Assembly: GCA_024644595.1 (NCBI GenBank)
Contig: JAHEHL010000003.1
Span: 1 to 64,000, forward strand
Origin: Porticoccaceae bacterium
Lineage (GTDB): Bacteria; Pseudomonadota; Gammaproteobacteria; Pseudomonadales; Porticoccaceae
Length of the DNA: 64,000 bases
Direction of reading: 5' to 3'
Shown here: positions 25,843 through 35,612 of the stretch, in pieces
Layout of the letters: the number at the start of each line of letters is the position of its first letter
Numbering within the stretch: the stretch's first letter is position 1
The notes under the pieces: generated by a model
Databases searched by the model: none
What the model saw: the letters and a program-made list of their open reading frames with translations, nothing else
Told to the model about the DNA's origin: nothing
Position numbers and translations under genes: made by a program

Positions 25843-26534
25843 CAGGCGCCTCGCCCTGCGGTATTGGTGTTGGCGGCATCGAGCTGACGCCCACCTTGCA
25901 GCTCGAGGGTGCGACTGCAGCGTGCGGCAAGGGTTTTTTCATGGGTGACCAGTACCAGCGTGGTGCCCTCTTCTTCATTCAGCGCAAACAGCAGATCGTT
26001 AATTTTTCCGCCAGTGCCGGTATCCAAGTTGCCGGTCGGTTCGTCGGCAAACAAAATAGTCGGTCGGCAGGCAAAGGCTCGGGCCAGCGCCACACGTTGT
26101 TGTTCACCACCGGAAAGTTGACGCGGATAGTGGCCCACTCGCGCAGCAAGGCCGACTCGCTCGAGATAGTGTTCAGCTGTCCGCAAGGCATCGGCAACAC
26201 CCTGTAGCTCGAGCGGCAAGGCGACATTTTCCAGCGCGGTTAAACCGGGCAACAGGTGAAAGGATTGAAAAACAAAGCCAACATGACCGGCGCGCACCGC
26301 GGCACGGCCCTCTTCATCCATGGCGGTAATATCTTCACCGTTAATCGAGACACTGCCGGAGGATGGCAGGTCGAGTCCGGCGAGAATCCCCAACAGAGTG
26401 GATTTGCCGGAGCCGGATGCACCGACAATCGCCAATGTCTCGCCGTTTTGTACCGAGAGATTAATATTGTCGAGGATGCGCAGGGAGCCTTCCGAGGTTT
26501 CGACCTGCTTGCTGATCTGGTTTACTTCAATCAT
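25842..26534 (-). CDS. ybbA: ABC transporter ATP-binding protein, YbbA family
   Basis: 230 residues of the LolD/MacB class of ATPase. Walker A GASGSGKST, signature LSGGEQQR, Walker B ILFADEPTGNLD and the switch His in LVLVTHE are intact. It powers the YbbP permease, with which it overlaps by one base. The gene is divergent from tesA, separated by 176 bp, the classic ybbA/tesA arrangement. Confidence 0.94.
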   Translation of the reverse strand: MIEVNQISKQVETSEGSLRILDNINLSVQNGETLAIVGASGSGKSTLLGILAGLDLPSSGSVSINGEDITAMDEEGRAAVRAGHVGFVFQSFHLLPGLTALENVALPLELQGVADALRTAEHYLERVGLAARVGHYPRQLSGGEQQRVALARAFACRPTILFADEPTGNLDTGTGGKINDLLFALNEEEGTTLVLVTHEKTLAARCSRTLELQGGRQLDAANTNTAGRGA

Positions 26535-26710
26535 AAAAATTCGGCTCTTTTACACCAACGGGTTAATTTAAACGTAAGGGTATGACAGACTACTTGATTG
26601 GACTACATATGGTACGCAGAGTAAGCGGATTTGTATTCAGTGAAACAAACTTAACTGGCAACAACACTTTCTACTAACAAGAACACTTTTCAATAACAAG
26701 AACACACTCT

Positions 26711-27325
26711 ATGAAATTTATAACTGCGGGTCGCTATTATTTTTATGCTCTTTTACTCAGCTTGATGCTGATGGCTCAGGGCAGTGCCGCATCTACACTT
26801 TTGATTCTCGGCGATAGTCTTAGCGCAGGGTATGGTATCGATGCGGACAAGGGCTGGGTGAACTTGCTGCGCAGTGACCTCGACGGTCAACACCGAGTTA
26901 TCAACGCCAGTATTAGCGGCGATACTACCGGAAACGGCCTGGCGCGTCTGCCTGTGCTGTTAGAGAAGTTCAAACCCACTCATGTGCTGTTGGAGCTGGG
27001 TGGCAATGACGGTCTGCAGGGCCATCCGCTGTCACGTATGCGAAGCAATTTACAGCGCATGATTGCGCTATGCCGTGAATACAATGCACAACCGATTCTA
27101 TTTGGTATGCGTCTGCCGCCTAATTATGGCAAGCGCTACGCGGATACCTTTGCCGCGGTGTTTGAAGACCTCGCCGACAAGGAAAATCTGCCGCTGGTGC
27201 CCTTCCAGTTTGAACAACTGGTGGTGACCGAAGGGATGATTCAGCAGGATGGCATTCACCCCACCGAGCCAGCACAGCCGATTATTGCTGACGCGGTGTG
27301 GGCGGAAATCAAGGGCTTGCTTTAA
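26711..27325 (+). CDS. tesA: Periplasmic GDSL esterase / lysophospholipase TesA
   Basis: A protein of 204 residues with a signal peptide (hydrophobic about 11-26, cleavage after GSAA or similar). SGNH-hydrolase blocks are complete: GDSLSAGYG (nucleophile Ser), the block II Gly in ASISGDTTGNG, block III ELGGNDGL (Asn) and block V DGIHPTEP (Asp and His). The family acts as thioesterase I/protease I/lysophospholipase L1 in the periplasm. Its stop codon overlaps the end of the convergent msrB gene by 4 bases. Confidence 0.94.
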   Translation: MKFITAGRYYFYALLLSLMLMAQGSAASTLLILGDSLSAGYGIDADKGWVNLLRSDLDGQHRVINASISGDTTGNGLARLPVLLEKFKPTHVLLELGGNDGLQGHPLSRMRSNLQRMIALCREYNAQPILFGMRLPPNYGKRYADTFAAVFEDLADKENLPLVPFQFEQLVVTEGMIQQDGIHPTEPAQPIIADAVWAEIKGLL

Positions 27326-27816
27326 TTATCAGCCGGCACAAAGATTAGCGCTAAACCATTGTTGCACCAGCGTTGACCGGTCGGCGCTGGACCGTCATCA
27401 AAGACATGACCCTGATGACCACCGCAACGGGCGCAGTGATATTCGGTGCGCGGCCAGATCATGCTGAAATCGAGTTTGGTTTCAATATGCCCGGCTACGG
27501 TTTCAAAGAACGATGGCCAGCCGGTGCCGCTGTCATATTTCATCGCAGCGGTAAACAGCAACAGGTCGCAGCCAGCGCAGTGGTAGACGCCGTCGCCATA
27601 CTGCTTGTCGAGGGGACTGGAGCCTGCCGGCTCGGTGCCTTCATCACGCAGAATATAGTATTGCTCATCGCTCAGACGCTGGCGCCACTCGCTGTCGCTG
27701 AGATAGAGTTTTTCCAGTGCGCTGGCAATGGTGCTGATACCTGAGCCAAATAATGCTAGCGCGCTTAACGCACCGCCTTGCAACCAGTTGCGTCGAGTCA
27801 GCTGTTGTCGAGCCAT
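27322..27816 (-). CDS. msrB: Peptide-methionine (R)-S-oxide reductase, exported via Tat
   Basis: 164 residues. The N-terminus carries a twin-arginine type signal (TRRNWLQGG, then a hydrophobic stretch to about 33), so the enzyme should be periplasmic. The MsrB domain has both zinc pairs (Cys80/Cys83 in CAGC and Cys128/Cys131 in CARC) and catalytic Cys151 in QRWCNNGLAL. Cytoplasmic MsrB proteins lack this leader. Such exported forms repair oxidised methionines on envelope proteins. It ends against tesA with a 4-base overlap. Confidence 0.93.
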   Translation of the reverse strand: MARQQLTRRNWLQGGALSALALFGSGISTIASALEKLYLSDSEWRQRLSDEQYYILRDEGTEPAGSSPLDKQYGDGVYHCAGCDLLLFTAAMKYDSGTGWPSFFETVAGHIETKLDFSMIWPRTEYHCARCGGHQGHVFDDGPAPTGQRWCNNGLALIFVPADN

Positions 27817-27922
27817 GGCGTCCTCCTGATTATTGTGCCTGTCTTCCTGTTCTATACGAATAGCGGTCTGATTTAGCTTTCAGTTTAGCGCCTGCAACGT
27901 AGAACGCGCTAATTTATCCCTG

Positions 27923-28828
27923 TTAATTAACACCATCGGGGTGCGGGATCGCCTGCTTTTTCAGCAGTAACTTGAGTTGCGAGACCAACCCGCCAATCAG
28001 TATTAATGCACAGCCAATCATCTCAGGCGTGGTCAGGTATTCTTCCAGCAACCACCAGCCACCAATCGCGGCAAAGACAGCCTCGAAACTTAAAATAATC
28101 GCCGCATGGGACGCCGGCGCGGTGCGCATTGCCACCACTTGCAGAGAGAACGCCATGCCACTTGACAGCACACCGACATAGAGCAACGCCACAGCGGCTC
28201 GCAGGACTGCCTGCCAATCCCAAACTTCGGTCAGTAACATCACCACACCACTGATTGCAGAGGCGACCACAAACTGAATAAACATCAGTCGGTAAACCGA
28301 GATCTCATTGGCACGCCGGCCGGTGTAGATAACATGTAGCGCCCAGACCACAGAGCTGACCAAAACCAGCAGGTCGCCATAGAGAAATTCATCACCCTTT
28401 ATCTGGGCTAAAAAGTAGAGTCCCAGCAGTGACAGCATCACCCCCACCCAAGTCGGCCATTCGGTTTTATTGCCCAGCAGCAGTCCGATCAGCGGCACCA
28501 AAATAATGTAGACGCCGGTTAAAAAGCCCGCGCGGGCTACAGTCGTGTAGAGCAGGCCAGCCTGTTGCAACAGCATACCGACTGCCATCATCACTCCCAG
28601 CGCAACCGCCTTTTTGTCGACTGGCTGAATCTCCAGGACTTTTTTCGGTTTTTCCATCAGATACCAGATCGGGATAATGGCAATGGCGGCAATAACAAAG
28701 CGGCAGAAAACAAAGGTAACTGGCCCGATATGATCCATGCCAGTGCTTTGAAAGACAAACGCCAGCCCCCAGATAGCTGCTATCGCCACCAGTAATACAT
28801 CGGCGCGCAAATCGGCTTTAACACTCAT
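27923..28828 (-). CDS. EamA/DMT-superfamily transporter
   Basis: 301 residues with ten predicted membrane helices in two EamA repeats (about 10-140 and 150-285). Typical features are AAIWGLAFVF in the first helix and FEAVFAAIGGWWLLEEYLT in the ninth, which matches the family's EP-rich region. These carriers export metabolites or amino acids across the inner membrane; the substrate cannot be told. It is monocistronic, with 67 bases separating it from recJ upstream on the same strand. Confidence 0.88.
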   Translation of the reverse strand: MSVKADLRADVLLVAIAAIWGLAFVFQSTGMDHIGPVTFVFCRFVIAAIAIIPIWYLMEKPKKVLEIQPVDKKAVALGVMMAVGMLLQQAGLLYTTVARAGFLTGVYIILVPLIGLLLGNKTEWPTWVGVMLSLLGLYFLAQIKGDEFLYGDLLVLVSSVVWALHVIYTGRRANEISVYRLMFIQFVVASAISGVVMLLTEVWDWQAVLRAAVALLYVGVLSSGMAFSLQVVAMRTAPASHAAIILSFEAVFAAIGGWWLLEEYLTTPEMIGCALILIGGLVSQLKLLLKKQAIPHPDGVN

Positions 28829-28895
28829 AGTTTTTTCTTATCGTTATTGGTGAAGGATTTTTTATTATTCTGGTTTTGCGGGCCGACGCTCTCGA

Positions 28896-30626
28896 TCAAC
28901 AGGCCTGGATAAACTGAACCATTAATTGCAGCGTTTCTTGACCGCGGTATTCATTGATATCCAACCGGTAAACACAGCGCACTGTCTGCGCCTGGTCATT
29001 GGGCCACTCTTGTATATCAACGTTAAAGCAGATCGCATCAATATTACGCGTCGGTTCAGAGTGCGGCGCGAGCACCAACTTGAGGTGCTTTTCGCCGACG
29101 ATACGCTGTTGTTTGATCAGGAACAAGCCTTCAAAACAGGGCTCGGGAAACAGCTGCCCCCAGGGGCCACTGTCACGCAATAATTCCGCGGTGTGCATCG
29201 ACATTTCAGCGTTGTGCAGTTCGCCGTCGGTGACGAGTTTGGCCTGCAGATCATCGGCACTTAGAGACTGTTCCACCTGCTGCTGAAAGGCCTGCTCAAA
29301 CTGCGCTAATTTGTCTTCTTCAAGGCTTAACCCGGCGGCCATGGCGTGGCCACCAAACTTGCTGATCAGACCGGGATGACGCGCGGCGACAGCGTCCAAT
29401 GCATCACGGATATGCAATCCTGGAATCGAGCGCGATGAGCCTTTCAGTTGGCCATCGTCGGCGCGCGCAAAGGCAATTACCGGGCGATGAAATTTTTCTT
29501 TGATTCTCGATGCGAGCAATCCAACCACACCCTGATGCCATTCGGGCTGAAACAAACATAGCGCCGCCGGCACTTGGCCCTCGCTTGACAGGGGAATGGT
29601 TTCAACAATGGCCAATGCTTCGCGTTGCATATCCTGTTCGATTAGCTTGCGATCCTGGTTGAGTTCATCGAGCTCGCGGGCGGTGTCCAGCGCCTGTTGC
29701 GGGTTGTCGGTGAGCAAACACTGGATGCCGAGCGAGATATCATCGAGCCGACCAGCGGCATTTAGGCGTGGTCCGAGCGCAAAACCCAGATCTGTGGCGA
29801 CCAGCCGATGTGGTAATTTGCCGGCAATAGTCAGCAACGCTTTAATTCCCGGTCGACAGTGGCCAGCGCGAATACGCAACAGCCCCTGATGCACCAGCGC
29901 GCGGTTAATCTGGTCGAGCGGCACCACATCGGCAACCGTACCCAGAGCAACCAGATCCAGCCAGTTGGCCATATTCGGTTCGGTGATGCTGTTGTCGGCA
30001 AACCAGTTGCTGTCGCGCAGTTGGCCGCGCAGGGCACTTAGCAGGTAAAAGGCTACACCGACCCCGGCGAGATTTTTACTTGGGAACTGACAGTCGGGTT
30101 GATTGGGGTTTACGATCGCAGCGGCGGCAGGCAGGGTCGCTGCGGGCAAGTGGTGGTCAGTGACAATAACCTGCATACCCAGACCATTTGCGTGCGCCAC
30201 ACCGTCGATGCTGGAGATGCCGTTGTCGACAGTGATCAACAACTGCGGTTGGCGCTGAATAGCGAGATCGACAATTTCTGGGGTCAGGCCGTAGCCGTAA
30301 TCAAAGCGATTGGGCACCAAAAAGTCGACATGCTGATAACCCATAGCCCGCAGGGCCAGAATCATCAGGGCCGAACTGGTGGCACCATCGGCATCGAAGT
30401 CACCAATAATCAGAATACGCTGTTGTTCGACCAGCGCCTGGCGCAATATTGCCACCGCTTGATCGATGCCACGCATAGCATTGGGAGAAGGCAGGCAGGA
30501 GAGCTGACGTTGCAGCGCTGCCTGCTTGTGAATGCCACGGGCGAGAAAAATCCGCTGTAATAGCGGATCATAGGTCCCATCAAAATCACCGAGTTCGGGG
30601 TTAAATGCGCGCGCTTCAATTAGCAT
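28896..30626 (-). CDS. recJ: Single-stranded-DNA-specific exonuclease RecJ
   Basis: 576 residues, the normal RecJ length. DHH-superfamily motifs: IIGDFDADGATSSAL (motif I), ITVDNGIS (motif II), VTDHHLPA (the DHH motif) and KFGGHAMAAGLSL (DHHA1 domain), followed by an OB-fold C-terminus. It degrades single-stranded DNA 5' to 3' in recombination and mismatch repair. It is the last gene of a minus strand run beginning with bioB and lies 48 bases after the DUF3094 gene. Confidence 0.95.
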   Translation of the reverse strand: MLIEARAFNPELGDFDGTYDPLLQRIFLARGIHKQAALQRQLSCLPSPNAMRGIDQAVAILRQALVEQQRILIIGDFDADGATSSALMILALRAMGYQHVDFLVPNRFDYGYGLTPEIVDLAIQRQPQLLITVDNGISSIDGVAHANGLGMQVIVTDHHLPAATLPAAAAIVNPNQPDCQFPSKNLAGVGVAFYLLSALRGQLRDSNWFADNSITEPNMANWLDLVALGTVADVVPLDQINRALVHQGLLRIRAGHCRPGIKALLTIAGKLPHRLVATDLGFALGPRLNAAGRLDDISLGIQCLLTDNPQQALDTARELDELNQDRKLIEQDMQREALAIVETIPLSSEGQVPAALCLFQPEWHQGVVGLLASRIKEKFHRPVIAFARADDGQLKGSSRSIPGLHIRDALDAVAARHPGLISKFGGHAMAAGLSLEEDKLAQFEQAFQQQVEQSLSADDLQAKLVTDGELHNAEMSMHTAELLRDSGPWGQLFPEPCFEGLFLIKQQRIVGEKHLKLVLAPHSEPTRNIDAICFNVDIQEWPNDQAQTVRCVYRLDINEYRGQETLQLMVQFIQAC

Positions 30627-30674
30627 CGTAGATGGTGAATTCCTGACAGAGTCTGGCGACGCTGTAAATTGTGC

Positions 30675-30860
30675 TTAGATAAAACCGGAATTTTTACCGA
30701 TCAGCCAGCTGACGCCGCCGAGAATCGCGATCACAACCCAAAGCACTGCCAGCAGCACTAGGCCGCGAAACGGCTTGCGCTCGGTGCTGTTGTAGCCGCT
30801 GTTAATCACCGAGCGGACGCGCTCGAGATCTTCTTCGGATAATTTATTTTCTTCACTCAT
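30675..30860 (-). CDS. DUF3094 small membrane protein
   Basis: 61 residues: an acidic amphipathic N-terminus (LSEEDLERVRSVINSGYNS), then a single membrane helix (about 36-56) and a short GKNSGFI tail. This matches DUF3094, a small family of gammaproteobacterial single-pass proteins with no known function. It sits 25 bases after bioD and before recJ. Confidence 0.8.
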   Translation of the reverse strand: MSEENKLSEEDLERVRSVINSGYNSTERKPFRGLVLLAVLWVVIAILGGVSWLIGKNSGFI

Positions 30861-30885
30861 TAGGGTGCTCTCTCAATTATTCAGG

Positions 30886-31566
30886 TTATTGCGCCGGTAG
30901 TGTTAGAAACCTGGCCACCTGCTCCGGCGACGGGTTCTCCAACCTGGGCACTGTGCCCAAACAGGGCTCGGCAATTCGTTGCTTTAGTGTATCAATATTT
31001 TCCTCGAGACGCGGCATATCTGGATCGAGAATATTGGCTACCCATCCGGCTATCTGCAGTCCGTCGCGCAGGATCGCCTCGCGGGTCAACAGCGCGTGAT
31101 TGAGACAACCAAGGCGCATACCGACCACCATTATTACGGCGCAATTGAGTTCACGGGCCACATCGGCAAGTGTTTCCCGGGAATTAATTGGCACCCGCCA
31201 GCCACCCGCGCCTTCGACCAGTACCAGCTCGACGGGCAACAGCGATACACCGCGGCAGTAACCCACCAGGCGCGAGGCCGACAGCCTCACGCCAGCCTCG
31301 TCGGCCGCAATATGCGGAGCGATGGCCGGCTCAAGCGCGACCGGATTGACCTGTTGATAGGCGAGCTGATGAGTGGCTGCGGCCTGCAGTTGCAGTGCAT
31401 CGGTATTCGTCAGGCCGTCGGCACCCTGCTCGCACCCTGCCGCTACCGGTTTCACCGCAGCAGTGCGCAGGCCCTGTAGAGCGGCAGCTGCCAGTACCCC
31501 GCAAGCGATGACTGTTTTGCCAACATCCGTGTCAGTGCCGGTAATAAATAACCACTGTTTTGCCAT
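30886..31566 (-). CDS. bioD: Dethiobiotin synthetase
   Basis: 226 residues. It closes the ureido ring of dethiobiotin from DAPA, CO2 and ATP. The P-loop is FITGTDTDVGKT near residues 8-19. Other BioD landmarks are KPVAAGCE and EGAGGWRVPIN. It is the fourth gene of the bioB-bioF-bioHC-bioD operon, 27 bases after bioHC. Confidence 0.94.
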   Translation of the reverse strand: MAKQWLFITGTDTDVGKTVIACGVLAAAALQGLRTAAVKPVAAGCEQGADGLTNTDALQLQAAATHQLAYQQVNPVALEPAIAPHIAADEAGVRLSASRLVGYCRGVSLLPVELVLVEGAGGWRVPINSRETLADVARELNCAVIMVVGMRLGCLNHALLTREAILRDGLQIAGWVANILDPDMPRLEENIDTLKQRIAEPCLGTVPRLENPSPEQVARFLTLPAQ

Positions 31567-31593
31567 AATCCTGTTTCGCTGGTCCGTAAGATG

Positions 31594-33216
31594 CTATTTG
31601 ATGGCGCGAATAGAAATAATTTCCCAGCTCGCCGGTAAGCTGTGCGGCGCGACACGGAACTGTTCATAGGCCGCATAGAGCGCTTTTAACTGTTGCTTGC
31701 CGGTCAATGTGCTCTGTTTTCCGGCGTTGTTATTGTGAGCGCCAACCTGTTTCAGTTCCATCAATAATTCACGCACCGAGCGGTGCTGTTGCACGCGCTG
31801 TTCGCTCACTAACTCGAGATCGCAAAAGCCGGCCTGCTGCAATGCAGCTTGCCAATCACTCAGCGCATAAAACCGATTGACGTGTACCCGGTCGTCGACC
31901 TGTTGCCATGCGCTGCGCAGCTCGGTCAATGTCTGCGGGCCAGGAATCACAATACTGATCCGTCCGCCGGGCTTCAGCACCCGATAGAGTTCGGCGCTCA
32001 AACGCGGCAGGTTTTCGCACCATTGCAGAGCGAAGTTGGAAAAAATAAGCTCCTGGGACTGATTCTGCAGAGGCAGATCCTCGGCATCGCCACACAGCCA
32101 CTGGCCCTGTGGATTGTGCTCAGCAGCGTAGGCCAGCATCGCCGGTGACAGATCAATGCCGGTTATAGTCGCGTTCGGGAAACGCGCCTGAAGCTGACTA
32201 CAGTGATAACCCGTGCCACAGCCGAGATCTATCACCTTGGTAAGCTGCGCCGGAGATGTGAGTGTGGTGGCAGATATGGGCGTCGGTGTGGTAAAAAGTT
32301 TCGCGATAGCCTGTTCGCCGACCTGATGTTGTAACTGTGCGGCGCGATCATAGAGCGCTGCCGCACGGCCAAATGAGTCGGCGATTTTGGCTTTGTCGAG
32401 CGCGTAGTGATGGCGAGCGAGAAACTCGCTAATCAATTCACTTACCTTCTCCGGCTGCGAAAGCTGGGGCAGGTGTCCAGCCCCCTCAATAATATGACAA
32501 TCAATCAGACTGTTGAGTGCTGCAATGTTAGCGGCGCTGGCCGCGGGCACCAGCGCGTCATGGCGGCCAAACAATGCCAGGGTTGGACACTGCAATTGAC
32601 TCAGCGCGATACTGTTATCCATCTCGCCTAACAGACGCAGCAAGTGCTCACCGCTATCGCGATCGATCTCGACCTGCAAACTCCGCAGCGCGCGCATCAA
32701 TTGACGCTGTTGGCTATCGCCCTGCGCCTGCAGACCGACAAACCGCTTGAGGCAGCTGTTGTGGTCGTCACACCACGCCTCGATAAATTTGGCAAACTGT
32801 TGCGGATGCATAGCACTGACATACGCGTCATTGGCGGCAAAACACAGATTGCTGGACAGGGTTATCAAGCCTTCGACGCGCTGCGGATACCGCGCGGCAA
32901 AGCCGCTGGCAAGCATGCCGCCCAGTGATAGACCGATTAGATAGCAACGCGCTGGCAGTTGCTCCGCGAGCCATTGATGGAGTGCATTTTCACTGTAGTC
33001 GCTCAGCGGCGGCGATGAGCCAAAACCGGGCAAGTCGAGGGTCATAATATCCGCCGACTGCGATAGCCGCTGCGGCAGCGATTGCCAGATTTGACTGTCC
33101 ATACCCCAACCATGCAGCAATACCATCGGCCGGGCATAAAGCCGCACGCCAGTGCAAGGATAGTATTTAGCCGCGCAAGATGGATTGGACATCAGTGGGA
33201 CAACAGCGGCGTTCAT
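31594..33216 (-). CDS. bioHC: BioHC: fused pimeloyl-ACP methyl ester esterase and malonyl-ACP methyltransferase
   Basis: 540 residues joining two biotin enzymes that are usually separate. The N-terminal about 275 residues are an alpha/beta hydrolase like BioH (LLHGWGMDSQIW, nucleophile GLSLGG, acid in LFGRHDALVP, His in GAGHLPQL). The C-terminal about 260 residues are a SAM-dependent methyltransferase like BioC (KVIDLGCGTGYHCSQL, then LQWCENLPRLSAELYRVLKPGG). BioC methylates malonyl-ACP to start pimelate synthesis on the fatty-acid machinery; BioH removes the methyl at the end. The same fusion is described in Saccharophagus and Teredinibacter. It overlaps the bioF stop by 4 bases. A weakness of the fusion is that BioH must not act on early BioC products. 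Confidence 0.93.
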   Translation of the reverse strand: MNAAVVPLMSNPSCAAKYYPCTGVRLYARPMVLLHGWGMDSQIWQSLPQRLSQSADIMTLDLPGFGSSPPLSDYSENALHQWLAEQLPARCYLIGLSLGGMLASGFAARYPQRVEGLITLSSNLCFAANDAYVSAMHPQQFAKFIEAWCDDHNSCLKRFVGLQAQGDSQQRQLMRALRSLQVEIDRDSGEHLLRLLGEMDNSIALSQLQCPTLALFGRHDALVPAASAANIAALNSLIDCHIIEGAGHLPQLSQPEKVSELISEFLARHHYALDKAKIADSFGRAAALYDRAAQLQHQVGEQAIAKLFTTPTPISATTLTSPAQLTKVIDLGCGTGYHCSQLQARFPNATITGIDLSPAMLAYAAEHNPQGQWLCGDAEDLPLQNQSQELIFSNFALQWCENLPRLSAELYRVLKPGGRISIVIPGPQTLTELRSAWQQVDDRVHVNRFYALSDWQAALQQAGFCDLELVSEQRVQQHRSVRELLMELKQVGAHNNNAGKQSTLTGKQQLKALYAAYEQFRVAPHSLPASWEIISIRAIK

Positions 33217-34391
33217 TGGCCGCGACCGGGCAGATTGAGCTGATCCAGCGCGTCGATCAATTGATCAATCTGTTGTTCGCTGTGTTCCGCTGACAGTGTA
33301 ATGCGCAGTCTGCCGGTGCCGGCAGGTACCGTCGGTGGCCGAATCGCACCGACCATAAAACCGGCGTCACGCAACTGCTGGCCAGCCTCCATAACCGCGC
33401 GATCATTATTAATCAACAGCGGCTGAATCGGTGTATCGGATGGCGCTAACAACATCCCTATCTGCGCAGCACCACGGCGGAAATGCCCAATTAGATGGGT
33501 TAATTTTTCTCGCCGCCAGTTTTCCTCACGCACCAGTTTCAGGCTGGCGAGGGTGGCGGCGGCAATGGCCGGTGGCAGTGCGGTGGTATAAATATAGCTG
33601 CGGGAAAACTGGATCAGGGTTTCGATCAGGGCTTCACTGCCAGCGATAAACGCGCCAAACGTGCCAAAGCTCTTGCCGAGGGTGCCCATCAGTACCGGCA
33701 CTTGTTCGATGCTCAGATTGAGCTGCTCGACCAGACCGCCGCCGGTTGCACCGAGCACACCAAGGCCGTGCGCATCATCGACCATTAACCAGGCATCATA
33801 AGCCGCGGCTCGTTGACTGAGCTGTTGCAGCGGCGCAACATCGCCGTCCATGCTAAAGACGCCATCGGTGACAATCAGCTTGCGCGACGCACTGCTGTGT
33901 TCCAGACGTTGTTGTAAATGTTCGAGATCATTGTGTTTGTAACGCTGAAAATCGGCTTGAGAGAGACGCCCGCCGTCGAGGAGTGAGGCGTGATTGAGTT
34001 GGTCCTGGAGGATTAAATCACGGCGTCCGAGCAGCGCATTGATCGCCCCCAGGTTGGCCATATAGCCAGTCGAAAAAAGCAGTGCGCGCGGACGTCCAGT
34101 AAATTCGGCAAGCTGCTCTTCGAGTGCTTGATGGACGACTGAATGACCACTGATCAGATGAGATGCCCCACTGCCAGTGCCGTATTGATCGGCGGCTTGT
34201 TGCAGTGCGCGGCGAATATCGACGTGGCATGCAAGGCCGAGATAGTCATTGCTGCAAAAATTGAGCACGGCACGGCCATCCACCTGCAACGTTGGACCGC
34301 AGCCAGAGGCAATATTAACGCGGCTGCGGTAGAGGTGCTCGGCGCGACGCTGATCGAGTGCTGCTTGCAGAATGGCGTCCATAGAGCTCAT
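33213..34391 (-). CDS. bioF: 8-amino-7-oxononanoate synthase
   Basis: 392 residues; a PLP enzyme that condenses pimeloyl-ACP with alanine. Landmarks: NFCSNDYLGLA, GTGSGASHLISGH, DDAHGLGVLG and PLP-Lys in GTLGKSFGTFGAFIAG. It lies 8 bases after bioB and overlaps bioHC by 4 bases. Confidence 0.95.
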   Translation of the reverse strand: MSSMDAILQAALDQRRAEHLYRSRVNIASGCGPTLQVDGRAVLNFCSNDYLGLACHVDIRRALQQAADQYGTGSGASHLISGHSVVHQALEEQLAEFTGRPRALLFSTGYMANLGAINALLGRRDLILQDQLNHASLLDGGRLSQADFQRYKHNDLEHLQQRLEHSSASRKLIVTDGVFSMDGDVAPLQQLSQRAAAYDAWLMVDDAHGLGVLGATGGGLVEQLNLSIEQVPVLMGTLGKSFGTFGAFIAGSEALIETLIQFSRSYIYTTALPPAIAAATLASLKLVREENWRREKLTHLIGHFRRGAAQIGMLLAPSDTPIQPLLINNDRAVMEAGQQLRDAGFMVGAIRPPTVPAGTGRLRITLSAEHSEQQIDQLIDALDQLNLPGRGQ

Positions 34392-34399
34392 CAGGCACT

Positions 34400-35455
34400 C
34401 TAACCGGCGCGATAAAACTGGGCGTCAGTTTTCGCCTCGAGCAGCGTTTGATGTAACTCGGCTTCCTGTTCGGCGTTGGTTTTGTCTACTTGATAGGGCT
34501 CTGGCTCAATACCCAGGCGCTCAAATAATTGCATATCCGAGTTGGCCTTGGGGTTGGGCGTGGTCAGCAGTTTGTCGCAATAGAAAATCGAGTTGGCACC
34601 GGCCATAAAAGCCATCGCTTGCATCTGCTCGTTCATCTCCTCGCGACCGGCGGAGAGGCGGACATAGGATTTTGGCATCATTAAACGGGCCACAGCGATG
34701 GTGCGAATAAACTCGAATGGATCGAGGTCTTGCTCTTCCGCCAGCGGCGTGCCGGCTACTTTGACCAGCATGTTAATCGGCACGGATTCGGGGTGATGCG
34801 GCAGATTGGCCAGCTCCATCAATAACCCGGCGCGATCTTTCTGTTCTTCGCCCATGCCAACAATGCCGCCGGCGCACACTTTCATGCCCGCATTGCGGAC
34901 ATGGGAGAGGGTCTCAAGCCGATCTTGATAGGTTCTGGTGGTAATCACCTCGCCATAGAATTCCTTCGAGGTGTCGAGGTTGTGGTTGTAATAATCGAGT
35001 CCGGCATCAGCCAGATGATCAGCCTGTTTTTCCGAGAGCATGCCCAAGGTCATACAGGTCTCCAAACCCAAGGCTTTGACCTCGCGGATCATTTTCGTCA
35101 CTTTGGGAATATCGCGATCATGAGGCGAGCGCCAGGCTGCACCCATACAAAAGCGGCTTGAGCCGCTGGCCTTGGCGATTTTGGCCGCTTCGATCACGGC
35201 CTCTATTTCAAGCAGTTTTTCTTTTTCCAAGCCGGTGTCATAGCGCGCGCTCTGCGGGCAGTATTTGCAATCTTCGGGGCAGGCGCCAGTCTTGATCGAC
35301 AGCAAGGTACTGAGTTGCACCTGGTTGGGGTTAAAGTGACGGCGGTGCACGACCTGAGCGTTAAATAACAGATCGTTAAAGGGCTGTTTGAACAATGCCA
35401 AAACCTGTTCGCGCGTCCAGTCGTGACGAATTTGGCTCTCTTCCTGAGCTGACAT
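34400..35455 (-). CDS. bioB: Biotin synthase
   Basis: A radical-SAM enzyme that inserts sulfur into dethiobiotin. The ATG at 35455 ([13 protein letters not shown]) has an AGGGAGA ribosome binding site and gives 351 residues, the normal length. An upstream in-frame start at 35623 would run through the BirA operator and add 56 atypical residues, so it is rejected. The 4Fe-4S motif [13 protein letters not shown] and YYNHNLDTS are present. First gene of the biotin operon. Confidence 0.96.
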   Translation of the reverse strand: MSAQEESQIRHDWTREQVLALFKQPFNDLLFNAQVVHRRHFNPNQVQLSTLLSIKTGACPEDCKYCPQSARYDTGLEKEKLLEIEAVIEAAKIAKASGSSRFCMGAAWRSPHDRDIPKVTKMIREVKALGLETCMTLGMLSEKQADHLADAGLDYYNHNLDTSKEFYGEVITTRTYQDRLETLSHVRNAGMKVCAGGIVGMGEEQKDRAGLLMELANLPHHPESVPINMLVKVAGTPLAEEQDLDPFEFIRTIAVARLMMPKSYVRLSAGREEMNEQMQAMAFMAGANSIFYCDKLLTTPNPKANSDMQLFERLGIEPEPYQVDKTNAEQEAELHQTLLEAKTDAQFYRAG

Positions 35456-35510
35456 AGCGGGATCTCCCTGGTGGGTAAGTAGATCCGGCAATGATAAGGG
35501 CGCGGCCTTG

Positions 35511-35545
35511 ACTGTCAACCATAATTTTTTATTACGGTTGACAGT
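35511..35545 (-). promoter_or_regulatory. BirA-type biotin operator upstream of bioB
   Basis: Perfect inverted arms actgtcaacc (35511-35520) and ggttgacagt (35536-35545) are separated by a 15-base AT-rich spacer. Arm sequence and spacing match the known bioO form (TTGTAAACC, about 15 bases, GGTTTACAA, with variants). It lies 56 bases before the bioB ATG and would block the bio promoter when biotinyl-AMP-BirA is bound. Confidence 0.9.
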
Positions 35546-35612
35546 GGTAAGCAGGTACGGTTTGGAAGTCCTCTGTTGTGCTCGGGATAACAGAGCAGTG
35601 CACGGCAAACAG

